Positions 10,118 to 17,981 of a DNA stretch of 24,995 nt are shown piece after piece. The notes below the pieces were generated by a model. The model was given only the letters and a program-made list of their open reading frames with translations, was not told the DNA's origin and made no database searches. Both the position numbers and the translations under genes were made by a program. Location of the stretch: assembly GCA_030248065.1 (NCBI GenBank), contig JASAMV010006694.1, positions 1 through 24,995 on the forward strand. Reading direction: 5' to 3'. The first letter of the stretch is position 1. Every line of letters starts with the position of its first letter. This stretch comes from Rhynchonema sp. JSB1_4 (Eukaryota > Nematoda > Chromadorea > Monhysterida > Xyalidae).

Positions 10118-10252
10118 GTAACCCGACCCGATTGAGATCTCTGCTTCATGAGCAGAATTATTGTACCCCAAAACCCAAACATATATTTTCATCTGATGAG
10201 TTCTTTCTGAGGTAATGGTATCATCAGTTGTTTTCCCCGCTTCATCCCTGAC
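10118..10252. repeat. Dispersed repeat, intact junction copy
   Basis: GTAACCCGACCCGATTGAGA, CTGCTTCATGAGCAGAATTA and TTGTACCCCAAAACCC run on without a break. Related sequence is split at 974/2817, and in copy B it stops at about 20182. Confidence 0.6.
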
Positions 10253-10491
10253 CAGGGTTGGATTAAAAAAATTTTATTTTCGAACTTTGTTTTAAAAAAA
10301 ACTTTTTAAAATTTTTTTAAAAATCACTTTTTTTTATTCCGAACCCCCAAAAAATTGGTTTCTAGAAAAATGTAATTTCTGAAATCATGTTACTTAGGTA
10401 TGCTTTGAGGGACACTAAAGAGAACTTCTCCACTGACTTGCATGTTTATGTCGATCACGCGATCTAGCCCATTTGGTCATAACTTTGAGAA
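10253..10491. mobile_element. hAT-like left end, right end not found
   Basis: CAGGGTTGGATTAAAAAAAT followed by alternating A and T runs to about 10345 is the start of an element of the same general type. I find no matching CCAACCCTG before the tandem repeat at 10492, so it is truncated or its right end has decayed. Confidence 0.5.
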
Positions 10492-11394
10492 CCTATGTGC
10501 ACATTGTATGTCTGTACTGTATTGTACATATATGTAGATCAACGTGCAGAAATTTGCAAAGGTTGCGCAAATGGCATAAACTACATATGCGTCACCAAAG
10601 CTGTGCATCGACAGCCACAGCCACCAGCATATCAATGCTATGCTGACAAGACAACCGCAAAAACTGCGAAACCGGCCAGTTTGCGTGAAAGATTTGGTTT
10701 CTGAGGCGGATCGTTTGAGTTGCACGGTTTGGTGACTTTAAGCAGTACGGTTTGGTGGTTTCAACGGACGGATTGAAAGGCAATAAAGAGAACAAATTGT
10801 GCTTCAGAAAACGGTGCTCCCCTTGTGTAATTAAGAAACAGATACGGGCAGAAAACCTCTCCAATTTCCAAAGTGATGTTTCACAGCTCTGTTCAATGTA
10901 TTGGATGCCAACACCCTATGCGCACATTGTATGTACTGTACTGTATACCTACGTACAGAAATGTGGCAGGTTGCGCAAAGGGCATAAACTACATACATAT
11001 GTGTGTGTACGTCACCAAAGCTGTGCATCGACAGCCACGCCCTCTAGCGTATAAATGCTATGCTCACAAGACAACCGCAAAAACTGCGAAACCGACTAGT
11101 TTACGTGAAATATTTGGTTTCTGTGCCGGATCGTTTGAGCTGGACGGTTTGGTGTTTCAACGGATAGAAAGGCAATAAAGAGAACAAATGGTGGTGCTTC
11201 AGAGCATGGGGCTCCCTTGTGTAATTAAGAAACAGATACGGAGCAGAAAACCTCTTCAATTTCCAAAATGTGTCGGTTTGAAATATGTGGCAACTCTCAT
11301 ATCGCATGCCACTACACATCCAACTTAGACCGACTGATGTTTCACAGCTCTGTTCAATGTATTGGATGCCAACACCCTATGCGCACATTGTATG
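10492..11394. repeat. Tandem repeat, 2 units plus a stub
   Basis: Unit 1 is 10492-10914 (423 bp), unit 2 is 10915-11375 (461 bp), and a third unit begins at 11376 and stops at about 11394. Each starts CCTATG(T/C)GCACATTGTATG. Shared landmarks are AAGCTGTGCATCGACAGCCA, GACAACCGCAAAAACTGCGA and AATTAAGAAACAGATACGG. Unit 2 carries about 65 extra bases (11270-11334). Frames in both strands are not conserved between units, so it is probably non-coding satellite-like DNA. Confidence 0.85.
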
Positions 11395-11505
11395 AGTAAA
11401 GCGGTGGTGGTGTGGTAGGGGTTTGATGTGCGTATTCGGATTGATCGTTGGGGACCTATCCGTTTCAGGGTCTATCTTATTATGATGACTTATTATGGTT
11501 TGCTC

Positions 11506-11718
11506 TTATGGGTTCTTCACTAAACGTAGATCCTGGGATACACTACCCAACACGTGGTTATTTGCATGTTGGTCACTAGGGGAGTCAAATTGAAGAACAA
11601 CCTGGCTACCGTCGTTCCCACCTAACATCCTAGCGGCTAGCGGTTCACCACTTTTGTTGTACGCTCCGGCCCGTTCCGCCGTCCCATCTTCAGAGCGCAT
11701 AGCTTCCGTATTACTCAT
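11506..11718 (-). CDS. Unassigned minus-strand open frame, 70 aa
   Basis: ATG at 11718, stop at 11506-11508. The composition is protein-like, hydrophilic and rich in S, N, D and G (for example MSNTEAMRSEDG near the start). There is no signal peptide or recognisable domain. It could be a 5' exon of a host or transposon gene, but I found no convincing splice partner. It lies between the tandem repeat and partial copy C. Confidence 0.25.
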   Translation of the reverse strand: MSNTEAMRSEDGTAERAGAYNKSGEPLAARMLGGNDGSQVVLQFDSPSDQHANNHVLGSVSQDLRLVKNP

Positions 11719-11841
11719 GCAGCGTTGACGCGTGCGCTGGCCCGTCTCTCTCCCACCGAATGAGGTGGCGTCATAACCAGACGATTCATAAACTTTGGCT
11801 ATACGATGTGTCCTCCCACGCCTGTTGTTTGCGTTGGAGCT

Positions 11842-12159
11842 TGATACAATCCACGCGCATATTTTCAGTGCCGGAGGGACACTTTGCTCTCAAATCCCAA
11901 AAACGTACATACAAGCAGCTGAAAGCTATCATCATGCCCCAATAGTCTTCGCAACGCGCTTTCGAGAAATTCGATCCAGCGGTGTGTGCTTGCCTGGCTT
12001 GTTTGCACCTGCTCTTTTGTTATTGTGTTCGGCAAAAGCAGTAACGAGCTTTGACAGAGCAATATCATCGCAGTAATGCAATAAGTGAAAGCCAGAGATA
12101 GCGCGTTGGAACAAGTCGGTTACAAAAAACTTGTCGGGTGGCTCAATCAGTCGTATTTG
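11842..12159. repeat. Partial copy C of the duplicated segment
   Basis: Starts TGATACAATCCACGCGCATA and ends AATCAGTCGTATTTG, matching 8401-8718 and the equivalent part of copy B with about 3% differences. Both ends are abrupt. The right end meets the candidate LTR. Confidence 0.88.
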
Positions 12160-12642
12160 TGAGATCCTGCGAGCCCAACAGGTATCTACTAGTGCTTGCA
12201 GAAACCGGATTCGTCAACCGAGCCAAATCAATCAATGCCAATGTTCGGAATGCTCGCTTCGTGCGTGTTTTCGGGAATGCAATGTTCGTTCGTTCACTCG
12301 CTCGTCAATCAGCCGACTCGCTCGTTCACAATATAGTTTTTATAATAACAAAAGGGAATAACCAAAACGACAGGAAGCACAATACGCGCACACGGGGCAC
12401 ACACGAAATTCGATAACAAAAAAACACAAACGTAACCGGCCGAGATTCTTACTTCAACAGAATTACAGTAACCCGTTCTCTTACATTGGAAAGACCAGAC
12501 GGGTGACGAGATATTTGGAATGGTTTAGGATGATACACACAAACAGGGGTCACCAGAAAGAGAATAATAACGCTAAACAAAAGGGTAAACAAGGCACAAA
12601 AGGTAACAATAACGGCAGCGTTACGAGAAATACATCCTAACA
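12158..12642 (-). mobile_element. Possible solo LTR
   Basis: A 485-bp stretch starts TGT and ends ACA exactly where homology to copy C stops. The minus strand has TATAAAAAC at 12344-12336, a plausible LTR promoter. There are no matching target duplications (left flank ends GTATT, right flank starts TAGCC), no second LTR and no retroviral genes. The right flank does not resume the copy C sequence. It may instead be unrelated filler. Confidence 0.25.
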
Positions 12643-12850
12643 TAGCCTAAAAACCCCCCAAACAGTACTAAACTATAGGAATAATCACAATCACCGGACT
12701 ACATCCCCCCTTACACAGCTTCGTTGTACCACAACGACGATTCACAAAGCGGCAAATTGAGTGATATGAACACCATGAGACAAGGTAAGGTAACTGTCCG
12801 ACATTTGAGGGAAAATCTGTCTTCTGACCAGAAAAATTATTAACAACTTA

Positions 12851-13145
12851 GGGCTCCACCAGATAGACCCGAAACCCGAAACATATAAATTTTTTCTATG
12901 TCCATGTTTCGGGTTTCGGGTTTTGAAAAAAAAACCCGAAACCCGAAACACGAAAGCGTGATAATCGAAAATGTTTCGACTGACTGTATAAATTGTGCAC
13001 GTCAGCTACAAGTGGCAAGACCGAAACATTTTCGATTATCATGCTTTGTGTTTCGGGTTTCGGGTTTTTTTTCAAAACCCGAAACCCGAAACATGGACAT
13101 AGAAAAAAATTATGTTTCGGGTTTCGGGTCTATCTGGTGGAGCCC
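12851..13145. mobile_element. Harbinger-like MITE, copy 2
   Basis: Same ends, TTA flanks (12848-12850 and 13146-13148) and interior as 7602-7887, with minor CCCGAAA-count differences. It is the segment-duplication partner of copy 1, not an independent insertion. Confidence 0.88.
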
Positions 13146-13218
13146 TTACAAACATCTGTATTCGAACGGTGGTGTGGTGTGGTTGGAAAGCTAGGGCTGC
13201 CGTATTATACTGCATCTA

Positions 13219-13448
13219 TACTCCGACAATACTTTTGGGAGAAACTTTTCAAACGCGTTGCCTGATCCGTAAAGCTCATTATGCGCGTATTAGCTGCAGC
13301 GGTCACGTTATTGCCAGCCGCTCAACACACAAGTCTTACGTAGTGATTTGCGAAATGCTACCAAACTCAGCTGGCTGCGCCAGTTGCGTGTGCTTTACGG
13401 ATCAGGCAACACGCTTGAAAAGTTTCTCCCAAAAGTATTGTCAGAGTA
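13219..13448. mobile_element. 230-bp TA-flanked MITE, unique to copy B
   Basis: Terminal inverted repeats begin TACTCCGACAATACTTTTGG (left) and TACTCTGACAATACTTTTGG (right, reverse complement). They continue to TTGCCTGATCCGTAAAGC, about 60 bp per arm. Flanked by TA (13217-13218 and 13449-13450). Its boundaries are fixed by comparison with the empty site in copy A. A TA duplication suggests Tc1/mariner-type mobilisation. Confidence 0.9.
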
Positions 13449-13452
13449 TACG
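13447..13452 (+). repeat. Polinton target duplication, left
   Basis: TATACG, identical to 17974-17979. Its first TA is the last two bases of the 230-bp MITE and its second TA is that MITE's own target duplication, so the Polinton came second. Confidence 0.92.
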
Positions 13453-13549
13453 AGTAGTATAGGGCGCGGACCTGTATCGCAAATCCTTCCAGAACATTCT
13501 AGGGGTTATGTTTAGGCGTTGGGAATTTCCTCGCTGGTTGATGTTTCAA
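13453..13549 (+). repeat. Polinton left terminal inverted repeat
   Basis: 97 bp pairing with 17877-17973. The outer 84 bp are identical; the only mismatches are three adjacent bases (GTT here, ACC in the partner). It begins with the tandem triplet AGTAGT. Confidence 0.95.
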
Positions 13550-14413
13550 TGGTTACGGTAAATACGTATAGTGCTCCGATAACCTATTGTGATGTTTAAA
13601 CGTAAGCCTCGAACTTGAAACCCTGATTTTCTCTGTTCATGCGTCATTTTTTTTGTGCGTTACATTTTATGCGTCGATTATTCTGCGTGGTTTTCTAACA
13701 CAGAAAGCCCCAACCTCTTGTCCGTCAACCCTGAAAATTTCAACGAAATAGGACCAAGCAGCTCTGAGTGCGAGAGTGAAATTTTTCGTGAGTCGTGCCC
13801 ATGTGTATAAGCATAGACGCTCAGACGGCAGGCTGGGTGATGTTTTACCGGAACTATATACAGGATTGCATGAACGTGTTCATACGCAGTGCTGGCAGGA
13901 AACTCGATGTTCCACCGGCACTACAGAGTGTGGTGGGGTGTCTCACAACACTCTGCCGCATTTTCTGTGGGGTTACCGTATCACACTGCCCCATCAACAA
14001 CTGGTTCCAACCGATATTTTTGGATTACCTCCTATGCCTGGAGCTATGAAGCAGTAGGTCTAGTCATGTTGGCGTGAAACATCAATGAAAGTTTCGTATT
14101 CTCTGACGTTAGATTTTTCGATGTTTCGTCAGATCGGAAACACCTGATGTTTCACCGATACTACGTATAGAATTGGTGGTTTTTCCCCACCTGTACAAGG
14201 TAAAGAGTTACCTATTGGAGGGCATCAACCGGACTCCCTATTTTTGGACCGCCGAACAAATAAGCTGTGTGTGGTCAGCCACCGAGTTTGTTTGTGACGT
14301 GGTGGCTCTCACCTCCCACTTATTGCACTTTTGAGTCACGGGGGGTGGAGTCCTCTTTTTTCAGGCCTAGGTTTGTTTCAGGTTCAGCATCGGTGGCACA
14401 CATTCCGAAACAG
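13550..14413. other. Polinton left leader, no gene recognised
   Basis: All three plus frames stay open over about 13800-14050, so openness is not evidence here. The 84-codon frame at 13795-14049 is the most protein-like, but I recognise no domain. The leader carries GATGTTTC at 14120-14127 and 14146-14153, and its inverse near 14076-14083. The same word occurs at the inner edges of both terminal repeats. Confidence 0.4.
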
Positions 14414-14448
14414 TATAAATAGGAGCGCTTTTCTTCACTTCGTCATTC
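14414..14448 (+). promoter_or_regulatory. TATA box and initiator for the polymerase gene
   Basis: TATAAATAG at 14414-14422 and TCATTC at 14443-14448 match the metazoan core promoter. The initiator A (14445) is 31 bp from the first T of the TATA box. It predicts a 36-nt 5' leader before the ATG at 14481. Confidence 0.75.
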
Positions 14449-14480
14449 TTGCAAAATTGCAACCTAGTGAACTTTCAAAA

Positions 14481-17090
14481 ATGGAACCAATTATTGAGTT
14501 TGGACCTGAGAAAGAACAACGCGTCCGTCGTTTCAACGCAACCGCCCGGGCTTTCACCGTGACATTCCGTCATTTGGGTGCTGTGCCTGATGTTCACCAA
14601 TTCGCCGTCTCGGCCATCAGTAAAACCCTTGATCACGCCTATCGTGACGCCCAGCCTGGTGATCTTGTCGGCCTTCAGGTTTCCCATCCCGCCCTGGATC
14701 GTCCAATTCTTATCCCGTTTCGTCCAAGAAGCCAACTCCAAGCAGAAGTCATAATTCGCTTCATTGAAAGCGCCGTCCAGAGCAACATCAACTTCACGCT
14801 GGACGACCGAATGGTTTGGACGGTCAACATTATCCATTCACCAAAAGGCAGTGGACGGAAGAAACCAATTCCAAGAGGCAACCTCAAAGCCTGGCTGAAT
14901 TCAAAACGCGGTCATGGAGGAGCTCTCATCACCATAACCAATAGTGACAATCTATGCCTTGCACGGTCCCTAGTCACAGCAAAATGTCGCATCCACAAAA
15001 CAGAAGACCCGCAGCTCTATAGAAGTGTCATCATGGGAGACACCAACAGGCGCACCAAGCAAAAAAAGCTGGCACTAGAGCTCATGGAACAAGCAGGCCT
15101 GAAGGATCATCGCGGCCCCTGTAGTATTCCGGAGTTGAAACTTCTCCACTCAGCTCTTGGAGCATACCGCATCCGCGTGATTTCCAGTGAGCACATGCTC
15201 TCCATCATCTATGAAGAAGGAACCGGCCCGGACATCAATCTTCTCTTGGACAAAGGACACTTTGAGCCCATCACCTCCCTCCCCTCGTTCTTTGACAACA
15301 ATTACTTCTGCTACAAGTGCAACAAAGCATACAAGCAAAAGCGGACGCACATCAACTGCGGGCAACGGTGCACCAAATGTTTCAGCCAGCCACCCTGCGT
15401 TCCTGACAAGGAAATCTATTGCAATAACTGCAACCGTCGCTTCGTGAGCAACATCTGTTACGAAAACCATCTTCTGGAGAAAAGCACCAACATCCCTGGC
15501 AGCAACAAGCGCAAAATGTCCTCCACTTGTCAACAGGTGTGGCACTGCAAAGAGTGCTCTCAGGATGTACATGAGCGTCGTGGCGCTCATCACTGTGGAA
15601 AAGTCAAATGTCGGTTCTGCAAACAACACGTGGACTCCACATCTCATCAGTGCTACCTTCAACCGCTCAACAACAACACCAAAAAAGCATCCTGTTTCAT
15701 CTTCTATGATCTGGAAACCATGCAGGACAAGCTGGTGGGCCACACAGGCAATGGTCCCATCTTTCTACATGAAGTGAATTGCATCTGTGCTGAGAAAGTC
15801 TGTGACGTCTGCTATGAATCGGAAAAACCCTGTGGAAATTGTGAGACTAGGGATCATCTCTTCAAAGGAACAGACGCGGTGGAACAGTTCTGCAACTGGG
15901 TGCTCTCCCCCGCCAACAAAGGAGCCATCGTCATCGCCCACAACTCAAAGGGCTTTGATGGGCAGTTTGTCCTCAAATATCTACACCAACAAGCCATTCA
16001 ACCCCAAGTCATCCCCAAAGGCCTGGAGCTCTTCAAAATCCACGTTCCATCAACAGGCACAACATTCTTGGACAGCCTCAATTTCCTCCCTCTTCCCCTC
16101 TCTGCTCTGCCCAAAGCCATGGGTATACCTGGCTCAAAGGGTACGTTCCCTCATCTGTTCAACAAGATGGCCAACTGGGACTACAGCGGGCCTCTGCCTG
16201 ATCTGAAATACTACGGCCCTGAACAACTCAAGGAGAACGCACGTGAACAGCTGATCCAATGGCATAAAGAAGAAAGCGCCAAAGGCAAGATCTGGAATTT
16301 TCAAGAAGAATTGGTCGGCTACTGCAGGACAGACGTGAGAATTCTGAGGCAAGCGTGCATGAAATTCCGCGCCTTGATGATGTCTCAACACAACCTGGAC
16401 CCCTTCACCTCGGCAACTACTATCGCCAGCACCTGCATGGCAGTATTCAAGAAGAACTTCCTACGTCCCAACACCATTGCAGTGATGCCGCATGGAGGGT
16501 ACAGAGTCAAGGACAGACATTCGGCCATAGCAATCAAGTGGATCAAATGGCTGTCACATTCTCAAAATCTTCAAATTCAACACGCCATCAATGGAGGAGA
16601 AGTTCGGGTCGGCAACTACAAAGTGGACGGCCAGCTTCGCTCAGACCCCAGCCAGGTCTTTGAGTTCAATGGATGCGCCTATCATGGTTGTTCAGACTGT
16701 TTCCCAGATCCTCACACACGCCTGCAAACAGGAGAGAAAGCAGGAGATGCGCTAAAAGCCACAGAAGACCGGACTGCAGCATTGGAGGCCCAAGGATACA
16801 CCGTTACCACAATGTGGGAATGCATGTTCCGTGAGGAATGTAAGCAGGATCCGGAACTATCAGCGTTCATCAAAGCCGTCAAAGTGCAAGATCCAATGGA
16901 CCCAAGGGAAGCATTCTTTGGAGGAAGAACCAATTGTCGTTGGATGCACTGGAAGGCCGCACCTGAAGAATCCATCCACTACATTGATATCTGTTCCCTT
17001 TATCCTTATATTTGTAAATATGGCCGCTTCCCCACCGGACATCCAACGGTTGTGACGGAAAACTTCGCTGACATCACCACACGCCCCTAA
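14481..17090 (+). CDS. PolB: Protein-primed family B DNA polymerase, C-terminally truncated
   Basis: 869 codons from the ATG at 14481 (context CAAAAATGG). The frame is open upstream to a TTG at 14331, but the TATA box and initiator place transcription after it. Order: an N-terminal region with N-x-DNLCLAR (D156); a cysteine/histidine-rich stretch, about residues 277-392; exonuclease motifs YDLET (D410, E412), N488-x3-FD (D493) and Y614-x3-D618; GGYR near 672-675; FEFNGCAYHGC at 727-737; and palm motif A, DICSLYP (D836). The frame stops 27 residues after that motif. The TPR2 insert, motif B (K-x3-NSxYG) and motif C (DTD) are missing, so it cannot copy DNA, although all 3'-5' exonuclease residues are present. 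The family is normally well over 1,000 aa. No internal stop or frameshift. It should act in the nucleus or in a replication compartment if expressed. Confidence 0.92.
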   Translation: MEPIIEFGPEKEQRVRRFNATARAFTVTFRHLGAVPDVHQFAVSAISKTLDHAYRDAQPGDLVGLQVSHPALDRPILIPFRPRSQLQAEVIIRFIESAVQSNINFTLDDRMVWTVNIIHSPKGSGRKKPIPRGNLKAWLNSKRGHGGALITITNSDNLCLARSLVTAKCRIHKTEDPQLYRSVIMGDTNRRTKQKKLALELMEQAGLKDHRGPCSIPELKLLHSALGAYRIRVISSEHMLSIIYEEGTGPDINLLLDKGHFEPITSLPSFFDNNYFCYKCNKAYKQKRTHINCGQRCTKCFSQPPCVPDKEIYCNNCNRRFVSNICYENHLLEKSTNIPGSNKRKMSSTCQQVWHCKECSQDVHERRGAHHCGKVKCRFCKQHVDSTSHQCYLQPLNNNTKKASCFIFYDLETMQDKLVGHTGNGPIFLHEVNCICAEKVCDVCYESEKPCGNCETRDHLFKGTDAVEQFCNWVLSPANKGAIVIAHNSKGFDGQFVLKYLHQQAIQPQVIPKGLELFKIHVPSTGTTFLDSLNFLPLPLSALPKAMGIPGSKGTFPHLFNKMANWDYSGPLPDLKYYGPEQLKENAREQLIQWHKEESAKGKIWNFQEELVGYCRTDVRILRQACMKFRALMMSQHNLDPFTSATTIASTCMAVFKKNFLRPNTIAVMPHGGYRVKDRHSAIAIKWIKWLSHSQNLQIQHAINGGEVRVGNYKVDGQLRSDPSQVFEFNGCAYHGCSDCFPDPHTRLQTGEKAGDALKATEDRTAALEAQGYTVTTMWECMFREECKQDPELSAFIKAVKVQDPMDPREAFFGGRTNCRWMHWKAAPEESIHYIDICSLYPYICKYGRFPTGHPTVVTENFADITTRP

Positions 17091-17153
17091 AGTTACATGT
17101 TAAAGAATAAGGTTATCATACTAATTCCGTGTTTTCTGACCCAACTCCGAGTC
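17088..17153. other. Probable internal-deletion junction
   Basis: Polymerase-family similarity runs to THR-arg-pro-type residues at the very last codons and then hits TAA. After the stop no frame continues the palm domain. A 21-bp minisatellite starts 64 bp later. The simplest reading is that the missing middle of the element was removed here. Confidence 0.55.
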
Positions 17154-17226
17154 ACTCAGAGTCGACTCACAATAACTCAGAGTCGACTCACAACAACTCA
17201 GAGTCGACTCACAACAACTCAGAGTC
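17154..17226 (+). repeat. 21-bp minisatellite, about 3.5 units
   Basis: Units at 17154-17174, 17175-17195 and 17196-17216 plus a 10-bp stub. Consensus ACTCAGAGTCGACTCACAACA; unit 1 differs at one base. Each unit contains the palindrome GAGTCGACTC. It sits between the convergent stops of the polymerase and zinc-finger genes. Confidence 0.95.
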
Positions 17227-17273
17227 ATACCTCAAAACACCGAATCTAAAACTAAGTAATCACAGCCAACATA

Positions 17274-17837
17274 TCACTCTTCTTCTTTTTCATCATTTTC
17301 ATCCCCCATTGCATTCTCAATCAGATCCATATTTTCTTTCAACTGTTTGCGGATGGCAAATCTGTGATCATGCCAAGCCGTGTCCGTCGCCTCATCTTCC
17401 GAGAACCCTTCTTCTTGATACTTTTCATCGATGCGATTGATACGCTCATACAGCTCTGCAAACTCAATTCCTCTCACGAACCGAAAGTGACGTTCCACAG
17501 CTTCTTGTAACTGCTGTACAAACACGCCGAGAAGTGGCTCAGAGAGAAAATCTTCAGGACTTTCCACTTTTTCAAAGTTAATGTCCTCCAAAGCCTCTTG
17601 AATGGCTTCCCTCCAATATTCTTCAGAACTTTCCGGTTCTTCTTCCGACTGATCCATTTGCTCTTCCTCTGTAGTCTCACTACGGGTGTCGGACGCCGAG
17701 TCACACTCCTCAATGTCCGATTGTTCCGAGCTGACGACTGAATCCTTTTCAGAGTCCATCATGTGCGTTCTTTGATGACGGCGAAGGTTCCAAGGACGAG
17801 AAAAACTCAAGTTGCACTCAGGACACAAATAAGCCAT
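17274..17837 (-). CDS. C2H2 zinc-finger acidic protein of the Polinton
   Basis: 187 aa, ATG at 17837-17835, stop TGA at 17276-17274. Residues 5-25 form one classical zinc finger (C5-x2-C8-x12-H21-x3-H25) with the linker-like RTH. Residues 28 to about 72 are Ser/Glu/Asp-rich, followed by a helical-looking stretch around residues 73-160 (WREAIQEAL, LSEPLLGVFVQQLQEAVERH, AWHDHRFAIRKQL). The C-terminus is very acidic. A lone finger plus an acidic region suggests a DNA-binding or regulatory protein in the nucleus; that role is inference. It starts 40 bp inside the right terminal repeat and converges on the polymerase, 183 bp from stop to stop. The frame is intact although the rest of the element is deleted. 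It is not one of the well-known core Polinton proteins. Confidence 0.8.
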   Translation of the reverse strand: MAYLCPECNLSFSRPWNLRRHQRTHMMDSEKDSVVSSEQSDIEECDSASDTRSETTEEEQMDQSEEEPESSEEYWREAIQEALEDINFEKVESPEDFLSEPLLGVFVQQLQEAVERHFRFVRGIEFAELYERINRIDEKYQEEGFSEDEATDTAWHDHRFAIRKQLKENMDLIENAMGDENDEKEEE

Positions 17838-17840
17838 AGT

Positions 17841-17872
17841 GATGAAATGCCTAAAACACTACTCCTTATATA
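17841..17872 (-). promoter_or_regulatory. TATA box for the zinc-finger gene
   Basis: On the minus strand TATATAAG lies at 17872-17865, with a weak initiator-like TTCATCA about 29-31 bp downstream. That would leave a 5' leader of only a few nucleotides before the ATG at 17837. The box lies 4 bp inside the inner edge of the terminal repeat. Confidence 0.55.
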
Positions 17873-17876
17873 CTAT

Positions 17877-17973
17877 TTGAAACATCGGTCAGCGAGGAAA
17901 TTCCCAACGCCTAAACATAACCCCTAGAATGTTCTGGAAGGATTTGCGATACAGGTCCGCGCCCTATACTACT
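17877..17973 (-). repeat. Polinton right terminal inverted repeat
   Basis: Reverse complement of 13453-13549, with the outer 84 bp identical. It ends ACTACT-3'. Confidence 0.95.
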
Positions 17974-17979
17974 TATACG
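17974..17979 (+). repeat. Polinton target duplication, right
   Basis: TATACG, identical to 13447-13452. Copy B sequence (TATAGTAAAC) resumes directly after it. Confidence 0.92.
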
Positions 17980-17981
17980 TA

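Larger units (their letters stand above)
7544..10162. repeat. 2.6-kb duplicated segment, copy A (uninterrupted)
   Basis: Matches 12793-20182 end to end once the insertions in that copy are removed (about 2619 versus 2631 bp). Over the 0.43-kb LINE part I count three differences, so roughly 99% identity there. Order: Harbinger-like MITE, TA-type MITE, unassigned 0.7-kb stretch, LINE relic, hAT MITE, dispersed repeat. The sequence at 7951-7970 is the empty site for the insertions in copy B. Confidence 0.9.
13453..17973 (+). mobile_element. Polinton/Maverick, 4.5-kb internal-deletion form
   Basis: Both ends are defined to the base: AGTAGTATAGGGCGC at the left, its inverse at the right, and a perfect 6-bp target duplication TATACG (13447-13452 and 17974-17979). 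Terminal inverted repeats, a 6-bp duplication and a protein-primed family B polymerase are hallmarks of Polintons. Complete Polintons are usually 15-20 kb with integrase, ATPase, protease and capsid genes; none of these is here. What remains is a leader, the N-terminal two-thirds or more of the polymerase, a 21-bp minisatellite and a convergent zinc-finger gene. The polymerase start faces the left end and the zinc-finger start faces the right end, so both termini survive and the middle is gone. Confidence 0.9.

Noticed and set aside
12160..12176. tRNA 3'-end-like or primer-binding-site-like sequence (GATCCTGCGAGCCCA)
   Set aside because: No tRNA cloverleaf can be drawn around it and no retroelement genes follow in either direction.
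13776..14077. Three overlapping plus-strand frames in the Polinton leader
   Set aside because: All three frames are open at once, none has a recognisable domain, and no promoter is placed for any of them.
14331..14480. In-frame N-terminal extension of the polymerase from a TTG at 14331
   Set aside because: A TATA box at 14414 and initiator at 14443 place transcription downstream; the ATG at 14481 has a good context and eukaryotic genes rarely start at TTG.
15150..15743. 197-codon minus-strand open frame, and other long frames within 14475-17055
   Set aside because: They are shadows of the polymerase gene, whose motifs are unambiguous on the plus strand.
17129..17440. 103-codon plus-strand frame with SESTHNN repeats
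   Set aside because: It is the translation of the 21-bp minisatellite running into the antisense of the zinc-finger gene.
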